From contig NZ_JAFMTA010000001.1 in NCBI RefSeq assembly GCF_017916515.1, positions 1,601,127-1,665,126 of the forward strand: a stretch of DNA of 64,000 nucleotides, given 5' to 3'. The notes beneath the pieces are model-generated. The model did not search any database. It saw nothing but the letters and a program-made list of their open reading frames with translations, and was not told the DNA's origin. The position numbers and the translations under genes were made by a program. Shown here piece after piece: positions 34,966 through 42,969 of the stretch. Positions within the stretch are counted from its first letter, which is position 1. The number at the start of each line of letters is the position of its first letter. Origin of the DNA: Naasia sp. SYSU D00948 (GTDB lineage Bacteria; Actinomycetota; Actinomycetes; Actinomycetales; Microbacteriaceae).

Positions 34966-35838
34966 GTGAGCAGCGAGGCCCCATCCAGCGCCTGGATCTG
35001 CCGCACGTGCGCCAACCAGTATCCGCCGACGCCGGAGCCGCCGCCCGAGTGCCGGATCTGCGTCGACGACCGGCAGTACGTCCCCGCCGGCGGACAGGAG
35101 TGGACGAGCCTCGAGGAGCTCGCGGCCGAGGGGCACCGCACCGGGTGGACCGAGCTCGAGCCCGGGCTCCATCAGCTGACGGTGACGCCGTCGATCGGGA
35201 TCGGGCATCGCGGGCTCCTCGTCACCACTCCGGAGGGCGGCGTCCTCTGGGATCCGCCCGGGTACCTCGACGCGGAGGCCGAGTCCCTCGTGCGGGAGAC
35301 CGGCGGCCTCCTCGCCATCGCCCGCAGCCATCCGCACCTCTGCGGAGTCCTCGCCGAGTGGAGCGAGCGCTTCCCGGGAGCCGACGGACGGGGAGCGCCG
35401 ATGTGGCTGCCGCGCCGCGATGCGGCCTGGGTCCTCCGCCCCGGTGAAGCCGTGCGCTGGTGGGAGGACCGCGCCGAGATCGCTCCGGGCGTCACGCTGA
35501 TCCGCTGCGGCGGCCACTTCGCCGGGAGCGCCGTGCTCCACCTCGCGGACGCCGCGGAGGGGCGCGGAGCGCTGCTGGTCGGCGACACGATGATGGTGCT
35601 CCAGGGCAACCGCCGCGTCTCGTTCATGCGCAGCTACCCGATGCTGCTCCCGCTGCCCGAGCGCTACCTCGACGCGCTCCTGGCGTCCCTGGACGGCGTC
35701 CGATACGACCGGCTGTACGGCGCGTGGCCGGGACTGGTGGTGGAGGAGGGCGGCCCTCAGGTGGTCGCCCGGAGCGCCGAGCTCTACCGGGCGTGGCTCA
35801 CCGGGACCGCCCGCGATCCGGACCAGGACGACGCGTGA
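34966..35838 (+). CDS. MBL-fold hydrolase with N-terminal zinc ribbon
   Basis: 290 residues; GTG at 34966 gives an N-terminus WICRTCANQYPPTPEPPPECRICVDDRQYV with two CxxC pairs, a likely zinc ribbon. The metallo-beta-lactamase domain follows (IGHRGLLVTTPEGGVLWDPPGYLD). The expected HxHxDH motif reads ARSHPHLCGVLAEWS, keeping the first two His but losing Asp-His; later His (CGGHFAGSAVLH) and Asp (LVGDTMMV) are kept. So the site may hold one metal or have a changed activity. Substrate unknown; monocistronic. Confidence 0.85.
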   Translation: MSSEAPSSAWICRTCANQYPPTPEPPPECRICVDDRQYVPAGGQEWTSLEELAAEGHRTGWTELEPGLHQLTVTPSIGIGHRGLLVTTPEGGVLWDPPGYLDAEAESLVRETGGLLAIARSHPHLCGVLAEWSERFPGADGRGAPMWLPRRDAAWVLRPGEAVRWWEDRAEIAPGVTLIRCGGHFAGSAVLHLADAAEGRGALLVGDTMMVLQGNRRVSFMRSYPMLLPLPERYLDALLASLDGVRYDRLYGAWPGLVVEEGGPQVVARSAELYRAWLTGTARDPDQDDA

Positions 35839-36090
35839 CGGTGCCGCGCGGCAGCCGCGGCTAGGGCGCCGGCAGGCCCCCTCCCGCGGGCCGGCCTGGC
35901 CATGGGTCACGACACGCTGCGCGAGATTCGACTGATTCGTCCAATGCGCGGAGAACGTCGCGCTCGTGCTGGCGGCGACCGCGGGCTCGACGGCGGCGGC
36001 CTCCGCAGCCCGCTGCTGACCGCGCCCGGCCGCCTTCCCGCGTTCCCGGCCCGTCCCTATGCTTCCGAAAGAGCCGAGAAGGAGCCGCCC

Positions 36091-36501
36091 GTGAGCAGCA
36101 AGCCCACCGTCCTGTTCGTCTGCGTGCACAACGCGGGCCGATCCCAGATGGCCGCCGGCTACCTGCGCGAGCTGTCGCAGGGCCGCGTCGAGGTGCTGTC
36201 CGCCGGTTCCGAGCCGAAGGACCGCATCAACCCCGTCGCGGTGCAGGCGATGGCGGAGGAGGGGATCGACATCGCCGGCAACGTGCCCAAGGTCCTCAGC
36301 ACCGAGGCCGTCCAGGACGCTGATGTCGTGATCACCATGGGCTGCGGCGACGCCTGCCCGTTCTTCCCCGGCAAGCGGTACGAGGACTGGGAGCTCGTGG
36401 ACCCGGCCGGCAAGGACCTGCCGATCGTGCGCGAGGTCCGGGACGACATCCGGCGCCGTGTCGAGCAGCTCCTGTCGGAGATCCTGCCGGTGCAGGCGTG
36501 A
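36091..36501 (+). CDS. arsC: Arsenate reductase (low-molecular-weight phosphatase fold)
   Basis: 136 residues; GTG at 36091 with a GAAGGAG site. The P-loop TVLFVCVHNAGRSQMAAGYL (C-x5-R) and VITMGCGDACPFFPGKRYEDWELVDPAGK match the ArsC family; the CGDACP segment and general-acid Asp of DPAGK are present. In actinobacteria this type reduces arsenate using mycothiol. No arsenite pump or ArsR regulator lies nearby; instead the stop overlaps an SDR gene (GTGA), an unusual pairing. Confidence 0.93.
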   Translation: MSSKPTVLFVCVHNAGRSQMAAGYLRELSQGRVEVLSAGSEPKDRINPVAVQAMAEEGIDIAGNVPKVLSTEAVQDADVVITMGCGDACPFFPGKRYEDWELVDPAGKDLPIVREVRDDIRRRVEQLLSEILPVQA

Positions 36502-37259
36502 CCTCCCAGGACTTCGACGGTCTCGTCGCCGTGGTGACGGGCGGGGCGTCCGGGATCGGGCTCGCGACGGCGGCCCTGCTCGCCGACCGCGGCGCGCGCG
36601 TCGCCGTGCTCGACAGGGCCATCGACCACCTCGACGAGCGCCTCCTCGGGCTGCCCGCGGACGTGTCCGACCGCGGCTCCGTCTCGGCGGGGATCGAGAG
36701 GGTCGCTGCGACGCTCGGCGGCATCGACGTGGTGATCAACAACGCGGGGATCGGCGCGATCGGCACGGTCGCCGACAACGACGACGCGGAGTGGGCGCGA
36801 GTCCTCGACGTCAACGTCACGGGGATGGCCCGCGTCAGTGCGGCGGCGCTGCCCTGGCTTCGCGCGTCCCGTGCGGCGGCGATCGTCAACACCTGCTCGG
36901 TCGCCGCCACGAACGGCCTTCCCCAGCGCGCCCTGTACTCGGCGTCCAAGGGCGCCGTGCTCGCGCTCACGCTCGCCATGGCCGCGGACCACGTGCGCGA
37001 GGGGATCCGTGTCAACTGCGTCTGTCCCGGCACGGTGTCCACCCCGTGGATCGGGCGTCTCCTCGATCAGGCGGAGGATGCGGAGGCGGAGCTCGCCGCG
37101 CTCAACGCGCGCCAGCCGATCGGCAGGCTCGTCACTCCGGAGGAGGTCGCGAATGCCATCGCGTACCTCGCGAGCCCACTGTCGGGCTCGACGACGGGCA
37201 CGGCCCTCGACGTGGACGGCGGGGTGTCGAGCCTCCGGCTGCGGCCGCCCCAGCGCTGA
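36498..37259 (+). CDS. Short-chain dehydrogenase/reductase
   Basis: 253 residues; GTG start overlapping the arsC stop. Cofactor motif VVTGGASGIGLATAALLADRGARVAVLD (Asp after strand 2 favours NAD+), INNAGIGAIG, catalytic Ser in NTCSVAATNG, Tyr and Lys in YSASKGAVLAL, and the C-terminal PIGRLVTPEEVANAIAYLASPLSGSTTGTALDVDGG. Classical SDR likely acting on a sugar acid or other polyol. Substrate not predictable; the coupling to arsC may only reflect cotranscription. Confidence 0.92.
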   Translation: MTSQDFDGLVAVVTGGASGIGLATAALLADRGARVAVLDRAIDHLDERLLGLPADVSDRGSVSAGIERVAATLGGIDVVINNAGIGAIGTVADNDDAEWARVLDVNVTGMARVSAAALPWLRASRAAAIVNTCSVAATNGLPQRALYSASKGAVLALTLAMAADHVREGIRVNCVCPGTVSTPWIGRLLDQAEDAEAELAALNARQPIGRLVTPEEVANAIAYLASPLSGSTTGTALDVDGGVSSLRLRPPQR

Positions 37260-37280
37260 CCCGGCCGGAGACCCGCGTCC

Positions 37281-37964
37281 TCAGCCTTCGACGGAGGTCG
37301 CCGAGTGCGGTGCGCCGACCGGCTTCGACTGCGCGGAACCGCGCTCGCGGAGGTACACCGACAGGACGACCATGCTGCCGACCGCCAGGAACTCCGACTG
37401 CCAGTTCTGCAGCGTCCGGTTCCAGAAGTCGGACGACATGAGGTACTCGCCCAGGGAGAGCGGGTCCTGGTAGTCCGTCAGCTGCTGCTCGTTGTACGCG
37501 GCGCGCCCCGCCACCCACTGGACCGCCCAGGAGGCGAAGAAGATCAAGCCCATCACCCAGAGGAGCGAGTGGGAGTAGAGCGCGTGCCGCCAGCCGCCCG
37601 CCTTCGCCCAGGCCGGGGAGTCCTCGCGCGCGTACCGGCCCACCATCTGGTCCTCGTCGGACTCCCGGCCGACCTGATCGAGCTCCTTCGACTCGGTCGA
37701 GCCGCGGTGCACGAGCCAGACGGTGGCGGTGATGAAGAGCAGGAACTGGAGGTACTCCGACTGCCAGTTCTCGGTCACGTCGGTCGCGAAGCTCGCCGAG
37801 GTCACGTAGTCCAGCCAGCCGATCGGAACGAGGTGGGAGGCCGTCTGCTGCTCGTTGAACTCCAGCCACCCGGTGACGGACTGACCGATCACGGAGAGCA
37901 GGAAGATCACGCCGAAGAAGACGCCGAGCCCGACGGGGCGGATGCGGTCGAGGAGAGCATTCAT
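37281..37964 (-). CDS. DUF6766 membrane protein
   Basis: 227 residues. Two similar halves, each with a hydrophobic segment followed by an acidic loop and an FWNRTLQNWQSEFLAVGSMVVLSVYLRERGS-type block: the first half has TDVTENWQSEYLQFLLFITATVWLVHRGSTES. This internal repeat with the NWQSE(Y/F)L signature is typical of DUF6766. Four membrane helices are likely. The ATG overlaps the stop of a 27-codon gene (ATGA). Function unknown; often found in soil and plant actinobacteria. Confidence 0.9.
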   Translation of the reverse strand: MNALLDRIRPVGLGVFFGVIFLLSVIGQSVTGWLEFNEQQTASHLVPIGWLDYVTSASFATDVTENWQSEYLQFLLFITATVWLVHRGSTESKELDQVGRESDEDQMVGRYAREDSPAWAKAGGWRHALYSHSLLWVMGLIFFASWAVQWVAGRAAYNEQQLTDYQDPLSLGEYLMSSDFWNRTLQNWQSEFLAVGSMVVLSVYLRERGSAQSKPVGAPHSATSVEG

Positions 37965-38044
37965 CGTCCCAGCACCCCCACCACGCCGAAGTACACGAGT
38001 CCTGCCGCGATCGCGGCGACGTAGACCACGAAGGTCGCCTTCAC
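37961..38044 (-). CDS. 27-residue single-span membrane peptide
   Basis: GTG at 38044 is preceded by a strong GGGAGG site 6 nt away. The product is MKATFVVYVAAIAAGLVYFGVVGVLGR, one hydrophobic helix with basic ends. Its stop overlaps the DUF6766 start (ATGA), and its start lies one base after the lipoprotein stop, so all three genes are translationally linked. No known family. Strong signals for such a small gene make it credible, though expression is not proven. Confidence 0.75.
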   Translation of the reverse strand: MKATFVVYVAAIAAGLVYFGVVGVLGR

Positions 38045-38045
38045 G

Positions 38046-38456
38046 TCAGCCTCCCGTCACGATGCAGTCGTAGGGCGCCTCTGGAACAGGGGTGCATCCC
38101 GCCGCCCGCACCGCCCAAGTCTCCCCGGTCCTGGCGAGGAACAGGGTGTCCTGCTCCATCTCCGCGATCGCCGCCCGGCCCCACGCCTCGACGTGGACCA
38201 CTGCGCCGCCGGCGGGCACGCCGAGGGACTCGAGCGCGCTCTCGCAGTCCTCCCCGCTGCCGGTCTCGACCTCCTGCACCGCCGCCGGCGTGAGCAGCGA
38301 GCAGGCCGTCGAGAAGTCCCCGCTGCTGATGGCGCGGTCGAAATCGCCCGCCACCACGGCCGGCGACGCGAGGCCCATCGTGCAGCCGGACAGGGCCGCG
38401 GCCAGGACGCCGGCCGCCGCACAGGGAGCGAGGCCCCGAAGAAGAGGAACCTTCAT
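38046..38456 (-). CDS. Small predicted lipoprotein
   Basis: 136 residues; ATG at 38456 with GGGAG directly upstream (an ATG three codons earlier is also possible). Signal peptide MKVPLLRGLAPCAAAGVLAAALSGC with a lipobox ending in Cys25. The mature part has a helical start (DFDRAISSGDFSTACSLLTPAAVQEVE) and four Cys likely forming disulfides, ending AGCTPVPEAPYDCIVTGG. It resembles the small actinobacterial lipoproteins with an NTF2-like module (substrate-depletion helix ACSLL). First gene of the operon with the membrane peptide and DUF6766. Confidence 0.85.
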   Translation of the reverse strand: MKVPLLRGLAPCAAAGVLAAALSGCTMGLASPAVVAGDFDRAISSGDFSTACSLLTPAAVQEVETGSGEDCESALESLGVPAGGAVVHVEAWGRAAIAEMEQDTLFLARTGETWAVRAAGCTPVPEAPYDCIVTGG

Positions 38457-38542
38457 GTCTCCCATGACAGTACGTCGAGGGGGCGCGGACAACCCCCTTC
38501 CCGGGGGCGCCTCGCGCGCGCTAGGAGCGTGATTCGCCCCTT

Positions 38543-38622
38543 CGCTCAACAGGCGCCTTGGGCCTTCAGCAGGAAGGAAAGCGGTTCCTCGTGCTGCTGA
38601 GCGCCTCATCCGCCTGCTGACG
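38543..38622. repeat. Palindromic intergenic repeat, family A copy 2
   Basis: About 80 bp: left arm CGCTCAACAGGC, right end GCCTGCTGACG (less perfect), with an inner paired segment CAGCAGGAAGGAA / TTCCTCGTGCTGCTG. It lies between divergent genes, ~97 bp before the epimerase ATG. Related to the copies at 7757-7854 and 39634-39712. Confidence 0.8.
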
Positions 38623-38706
38623 CTTCGCGGGATGAGAACGGGGGCGAGGAGAGTGCTAGGAGGCCATGCGCCGAGCCCGAGTCGAAGCCGCCGAGGTGTC
38701 CGACGC

Positions 38707-38712
38707 TAGGGT
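38707..38712 (+). promoter_or_regulatory. Leaderless -10 element of the epimerase gene
   Basis: TAGGGT followed by 6 nt and the ATG at 38719. Confidence 0.55.
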
Positions 38713-38718
38713 GAGCCC

Positions 38719-39618
38719 ATGGAGCGCGCAGCGAAGCGGGTCGTGATCACCGGAGGCAGCGGGAAGCTCGGGCGGGCGGTGGTCCAGCACTTCGCGGAGC
38801 ACGGATACGCCGTGACGAACGTGGACCGGGTGCCGCCGCGGGAACTCCCGGCCGGCGTCCGCTTCCTTCAGGCCGACCTCAGCGACTACGGGCAGGCCGT
38901 CCAGGTGCTGACGCACGTCGACGAGCACTATGGGACCCTCCCCGTCGGCTCGGGACCGGGCGTCGACGCCCTGGTCCACCTCGCCGCGATCCCCGCGCCG
39001 GGGATGCTGCCCGACTCGGTCACGTTCGCCAACAACACGGCGATCACCTACAACATGTTCTCCGCCGCCCGGCTGGCGGGCGTGCGCCGGGTCGTCTACG
39101 CCTCGAGCGAGACGCTGCTCGGCCTGTCGTTCGACGACACCCCTCCGCCCTACTTCCCGGTGGACGAGGAGTATCCGGTCCGCCCGCAGTCGTCGTACTC
39201 CCTCGGCAAGGCCGCCGACGAGGAGCTCGCCCGGCACTTCGCCCGCTGGTGCCCGGACACCGGCTTCCTCGGCATCCGCTTCTCCAACGTGATGCACCCC
39301 TCCGACTACGCCGCGTTCCCGGACTTCGACGCGGACGCCCGCGTGCGCTCCTGGAACGCCTGGGGCTACATCGACGCCCGCGACGGGGGTCTCGCGTGCC
39401 GCCTGGCTGTCGAGAGCGACCTCGTGGGCGCGGAGAACTTCATCATCGCGGCGGCGGACACCGTGATGTCGCGTCCCTCGGCCGAGCTCGCCGCGGAGGT
39501 GTTCCCCGAGATCCCATTCCGCCGCGAGGTGCAGGGAACCGAGACGCTCCTCTCCATCGACAAGGCCCGCCGCCTCCTCGGCTACGAGCCACGGCACTCC
39601 TGGCGCGCCTCCGCCTGA
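38719..39618 (+). CDS. NAD-dependent epimerase/dehydratase, uronate dehydrogenase-like
   Basis: 299 residues. Extended SDR fold: RVVITGGSGKLGRAVVQHFAEHGYAVTNVDR, DALVHLAAIPAPG, catalytic YSLGKAADEELARHFA (YxxxK) with the Ser in VYASSETLLG. The layout with a short C-terminal domain resembles hexuronate dehydrogenases that oxidise glucuronate or galacturonate. The gene is monocistronic, has its own leaderless promoter and is flanked by two copies of the family A palindromic repeat. Exact substrate not certain. Confidence 0.88.
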   Translation: MERAAKRVVITGGSGKLGRAVVQHFAEHGYAVTNVDRVPPRELPAGVRFLQADLSDYGQAVQVLTHVDEHYGTLPVGSGPGVDALVHLAAIPAPGMLPDSVTFANNTAITYNMFSAARLAGVRRVVYASSETLLGLSFDDTPPPYFPVDEEYPVRPQSSYSLGKAADEELARHFARWCPDTGFLGIRFSNVMHPSDYAAFPDFDADARVRSWNAWGYIDARDGGLACRLAVESDLVGAENFIIAAADTVMSRPSAELAAEVFPEIPFRREVQGTETLLSIDKARRLLGYEPRHSWRASA

Positions 39619-39633
39619 CTCCCGCTCTCCTCG

Positions 39634-39712
39634 CGCTCAACAGGCGGAATCTCGTCCAACAGGACGACATGCCGGCGGCGAGCCTGTCCGCGGCGATTCC
39701 GCCTGTTGAGCG
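39634..39712. repeat. Palindromic intergenic repeat, family A copy 3
   Basis: 79 bp with perfect 18-bp arms that start CGCTCAACAGGCGGAATC; an inner CCAACAGGAC segment is shared with copy 1. It lies between the convergent epimerase and serine hydrolase genes, so it may also end transcription. Confidence 0.85.
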
Positions 39713-39753
39713 CCAGGTGGCAGGCAGGGGGGACGGACGCGCCGGAAGCGGAC

Positions 39754-40887
39754 TCAGACCCGCGACAGGGCGATGCGCCGCACCGCCTCCGCGAACGCGA
39801 GCGCCCGGGGATCCGCGCCGCCCGGCGAGGGGACGGTGTCGGTGACGTACCCGAAGGCGATCCCCGTCACCGGGTCCGCGAAGCCGAGCGCGCCGCCTGC
39901 GCCGTCGTGGCCGAACGCCCTCGCCGTGCCGAAGTCGAGGCCGGGCCACGGCTTCTCGAAGAGCAGGGCGAACCGCGTGTGCTTCGCCAGCACGAGGTCG
40001 TCGCCGGCCGAGTGCAGCTGCGAGATCCGCGCCACCGTCCGGTCCGAGAGCAGCGCGTCGGATCCGTCTGCGCCGATCGCGGCAGCGTAGGCGTCCGCGA
40101 TCCCGCGGGCGGTGCCCACGCCGGACACCGACGAGACGCCCGCATCCAGCACCTTCGCCGAGTTGAGCCAGACCTCCTCGTCGTCCAGCCACTCGAACGG
40201 GGCCGTCGCGAGGTCGCTGAGGCTTCTCGTGAGGACGGCGTCGCCGGAGGCCCCCGAGGGGCGGATGCGGCGGAGCCGTCCGCGCTGCGCGTCGGGGATG
40301 CGCAGCCAGAAGTCGATGCCGCGCTCCCGCCGGAGTTCAGCGTCGAAGAGCTCCGCGGTGCGGGATCCGGTGATCCGCCGCACGAGCTCGTCCACGAGCG
40401 TCCCGATCGTCCAGGCGTGGTAGCCGTGCCCGGCGCCGCGCGCCCACACCGGCGTCTGCGCGGCCAGATCCGCGGGCCCCGCCTCCCCGATCGCCTCCGC
40501 CCAGGACAGCGACGGCGAGAAGCCGAGCAGCCCCGCCCGGTGCGAGAGCAGCTCGGCGATCGTCATGCCGCCCTTGCCGCCCTCGGCGAACTCGGGCCAG
40601 TACTCGGCCACCGGCAGTGCCGGGTCGAGCTGCCCCCGCTCCACGAGCAGGCCGACGACGATCCCCGCCATCCCCTTGGAGACCGAGGCGACCGGCTGGA
40701 GGAGGGTGCGGAACTCGTCGTTCGAGGCGAGGTCCGCCACCGTGCCCCGCCGATCGTGGACGACGAGGTGGAATCCCCGCTCGGGATCCGCGACCCGGAT
40801 CCGCTCGGCGAGCGTCCGCAGCTCCTCGTAGCCGGAGGCGAGCGCGCCGACGGACGGCGCGGCGGCCCGCGCGGGCGAGGAGCTCAC
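39754..40887 (-). CDS. Serine hydrolase, class C beta-lactamase-like
   Basis: 377 residues. SVSKGMAGIVVG carries the SxxK motif, YHAWTIG the Tyr of the second motif and HDGAGGALGF stands where KTG/HxG is expected, giving the penicillin-binding-protein/esterase EstB pattern. No signal peptide, so it is probably cytoplasmic and more likely an esterase or peptidase than a beta-lactamase. GTG at 40887 overlaps the stop of the AraC regulator gene (GTGA), so the two are cotranscribed. Confidence 0.9.
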   Translation of the reverse strand: MSSSPARAAAPSVGALASGYEELRTLAERIRVADPERGFHLVVHDRRGTVADLASNDEFRTLLQPVASVSKGMAGIVVGLLVERGQLDPALPVAEYWPEFAEGGKGGMTIAELLSHRAGLLGFSPSLSWAEAIGEAGPADLAAQTPVWARGAGHGYHAWTIGTLVDELVRRITGSRTAELFDAELRRERGIDFWLRIPDAQRGRLRRIRPSGASGDAVLTRSLSDLATAPFEWLDDEEVWLNSAKVLDAGVSSVSGVGTARGIADAYAAAIGADGSDALLSDRTVARISQLHSAGDDLVLAKHTRFALLFEKPWPGLDFGTARAFGHDGAGGALGFADPVTGIAFGYVTDTVPSPGGADPRALAFAEAVRRIALSRV

Positions 40888-41930
40888 GCGCTCAGTCGCT
40901 CACGGCGCAGCTGCGCCGGCTGCATCCCGGTGGCCCGGCGGAAGCTGGTCGAGAAGTACTGGCTCGACTGGAAGCCGCAGAGCTGGGCGATGTCCGAGAC
41001 GAGCAGGTCGGTGGTCGTCAGCAGGTGCTTCGCCTGCTCGAGCCGCAGCAGGCTGAGGTACTCGAGGGGCGTGAGGTTGACCATCTTCTTGCAGTAGTGA
41101 ACGAACCGGGTGCGGCCGAGCCCGCACTCCTCGGCCATGCGGTCCACCGACCACTGCTCCTGCGTGCGCTCCCGCAGCCGCTCGAGGAACAGGTGGACGG
41201 TGCGCTCCGTCGAGGAGAGGTACGGATCGAGCACGGGCTCATGCTGCTCCAGCAGGTCCCGCAGCTCGATGAAGATCTCCGCGACGCTCGTCGCGATGCG
41301 CGCCATCGGCTGGCTCACCTGCCCGCGCAGCGTCCGCTCGAGGGTGTCGACCGCGGCGAGGAGGGTCTTGCTCGCCCGCCACACCGGCCGCTCGTTGAGA
41401 CTCAGCAGCTCCGTGAGCCGGGCGAGGTCCGGCGCCGGCATCGGCAGCCAGGCCGGCCAGATCCATTCCTGGTTGGGACGCCGCACGTCGACGTCGAGGA
41501 TGAACCAGGTCAGCGTCGACGACGAGATGTTCGGGCGCCCGACCCGGTGCAGCTGCCAGGGGCGGGTGACGGTGATGTGTCCCGCCGAGAGGTCAAAGTC
41601 CTCCCGCTCGCAGGAGAACGGCACCGACCCGGCGGACACGCAGGTGAACTCGATGCCCTCGTTGCGGTGCCAGTCGAGGCCCCACTCCTGGTCGCTCGTG
41701 ATCTCCCAGGTGCCCACGCTCTTCAGCTGCGGAAGCACGTCGGCCGGCATGGGCGCCCCGGGATAGGTGCCCCGCCCGTAGGCCCACAGGTCGATCTCGC
41801 CCGCCTGTCCCGCCTCCCGCAGCGGCGCGCACGTGTCGGCGACGAAGGTCCCGAACGGCGACACGAACTCCGCCGGGTGCGGCGCAGGACGCGCGGATGC
41901 GGCGTCGAAGGCGAGCTTGTCGTCGGGCAC
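40884..41930 (-). CDS. AraC-family transcriptional regulator
   Basis: 348 residues; GTG at 41930 behind GGAGG. An N-terminal cupin-like sensing domain (GIEFTCVSAGSVPFSCEREDFDLSAGHITVTRPWQLHRVG) is followed at the C-terminus by the double HTH: WSVDRMAEECGLGRTRFVHYCKKMVNLTPLEYLSLLRLEQAKHLL and VSDIAQLCGFQSSQYFSTSFRRATGMQPAQLR. It is divergent from the sugar operon starting at 42118 and is the likely regulator of that operon. Its -10 element (TAGGGT, 41966-41971 minus strand) gives a short leader. Confidence 0.95.
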   Translation of the reverse strand: MPDDKLAFDAASARPAPHPAEFVSPFGTFVADTCAPLREAGQAGEIDLWAYGRGTYPGAPMPADVLPQLKSVGTWEITSDQEWGLDWHRNEGIEFTCVSAGSVPFSCEREDFDLSAGHITVTRPWQLHRVGRPNISSSTLTWFILDVDVRRPNQEWIWPAWLPMPAPDLARLTELLSLNERPVWRASKTLLAAVDTLERTLRGQVSQPMARIATSVAEIFIELRDLLEQHEPVLDPYLSSTERTVHLFLERLRERTQEQWSVDRMAEECGLGRTRFVHYCKKMVNLTPLEYLSLLRLEQAKHLLTTTDLLVSDIAQLCGFQSSQYFSTSFRRATGMQPAQLRRERLSA

Positions 41931-42007
41931 TGGACCTCCACATCGAGTCGTTCCCGTCCCTCAGAACCCTAGGTTCGGGGTCCGGCAGCGGCAATGGCGG
42001 ACGTGTG

Positions 42008-42032
42008 CAATATTCGTCAGTGACGAATGTTG
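42008..42032. promoter_or_regulatory. Large palindromic operator between AraC gene and sugar operon
   Basis: Arms CAA-T-ATTCGTCA and TGACGAAT-G-TTG around a single G: 11 of 12 bp pair. It lies about 78 bp before the AraC start and 86 bp before the GTG at 42118. The right arm overlaps a possible -35 (TTGAAC, 42030-42035). Probable binding site for a dimeric regulator. Confidence 0.7.
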
Positions 42033-42117
42033 AACGACAGGACATATGGCGTCGTCTAGCTTCGGAAAGCAGAACAAGCGGGCGCTCGGCCCCGCCTCGA
42101 TGAAGAGGAGATTCTCC

Positions 42118-42969
42118 GTGGCTATCAAAATCGGTTGCTTCGCCCTCGTGGACCCGTTCTCGACACTGGACCACCAGCTCGACCGGATCCGCGACTGGGG
42201 ATTCCAGTACGCCGACGTCACCGACACGGGTGACGGCGCCGTTCTCGGCAACCACTTCGGGTTCAGCGCCGTCGCGAGCCTCGACGCCAACCCCTTCGAG
42301 GTCAAGCGCCTCTTCGAGTCCCGCGGACTCCAGATCACCTCCTACTGCGCCCACTCCGACCTGCTCGACCCCGCTGCGCCGTGGCGATACGGCACCGTCG
42401 AGATCATCAAGGCCGTCCGCTCCGCCGGCGCCATCGGCGTCAAGCACGTCATCACCACCGAAGGCGAGCCGGTCACGCCCTTCGGGCACGGGCTGAGCCG
42501 TGAGGAGGCGATCTTCACGATCGCCGAGAAGCTGTACGAGCCGCTCCAGGTCGCGCAGGACTACGGCGTGACCATCCTGCTCGAGCCGCACGGCCCGATC
42601 ACGGGCACGATCGACGGCACGTCCGCCCTCCTCGAGCGGATCGACTCCCCGGCCCTCGCGCTCAACTTCGACACCGGCAACAGCTGGCTCGCGGGCACCG
42701 ACCCGGTCGAGTACGTGCGCACCTTCGGCGAGAAGATCCAGCACGTCCACTGGAAGGACCTCGGCGCGGAGTGGGAGGAGAAGCGCGGCACCATCTACGG
42801 CTGCGGCATGTCGACCATCCCGCTCGGCACCGGCGTCATCGACATCGAGGGCTCCTTCCGCGCTCTCGAGAAGGCCGGGTTCGACGGCTACTCGACCCTC
42901 GAGGTCGGCGGAGACGACGCCGTGCTCGGATCGGCGGAGTACCTGCAGACCCTGGGCGCGGTGCGATGA
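42118..42969 (+). CDS. Sugar phosphate isomerase/epimerase family protein (TIM barrel)
   Basis: 283 residues; GTG at 42118 behind AGAGGAG. AP-endonuclease-2-like TIM barrel. Probable metal ligands: Glu in HVITTEGE, Glu in LLEPHGPI, Asp/His in NFDTGN, QHVHWKD and the C-terminal Glu in STLEVGG. In sugar catabolic clusters such proteins isomerise keto sugars or act as deglycosylating lyases. First gene of the operon; ATGA overlap with an oxidoreductase of the Gfo/Idh/MocA family. Confidence 0.9.
   Translation: MAIKIGCFALVDPFSTLDHQLDRIRDWGFQYADVTDTGDGAVLGNHFGFSAVASLDANPFEVKRLFESRGLQITSYCAHSDLLDPAAPWRYGTVEIIKAVRSAGAIGVKHVITTEGEPVTPFGHGLSREEAIFTIAEKLYEPLQVAQDYGVTILLEPHGPITGTIDGTSALLERIDSPALALNFDTGNSWLAGTDPVEYVRTFGEKIQHVHWKDLGAEWEEKRGTIYGCGMSTIPLGTGVIDIEGSFRALEKAGFDGYSTLEVGGDDAVLGSAEYLQTLGAVR

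Noticed and set aside
39754-40887. A beta-lactamase resistance gene
   Set aside because: No signal peptide and weak class C motifs; an intracellular esterase or peptidase is more likely.
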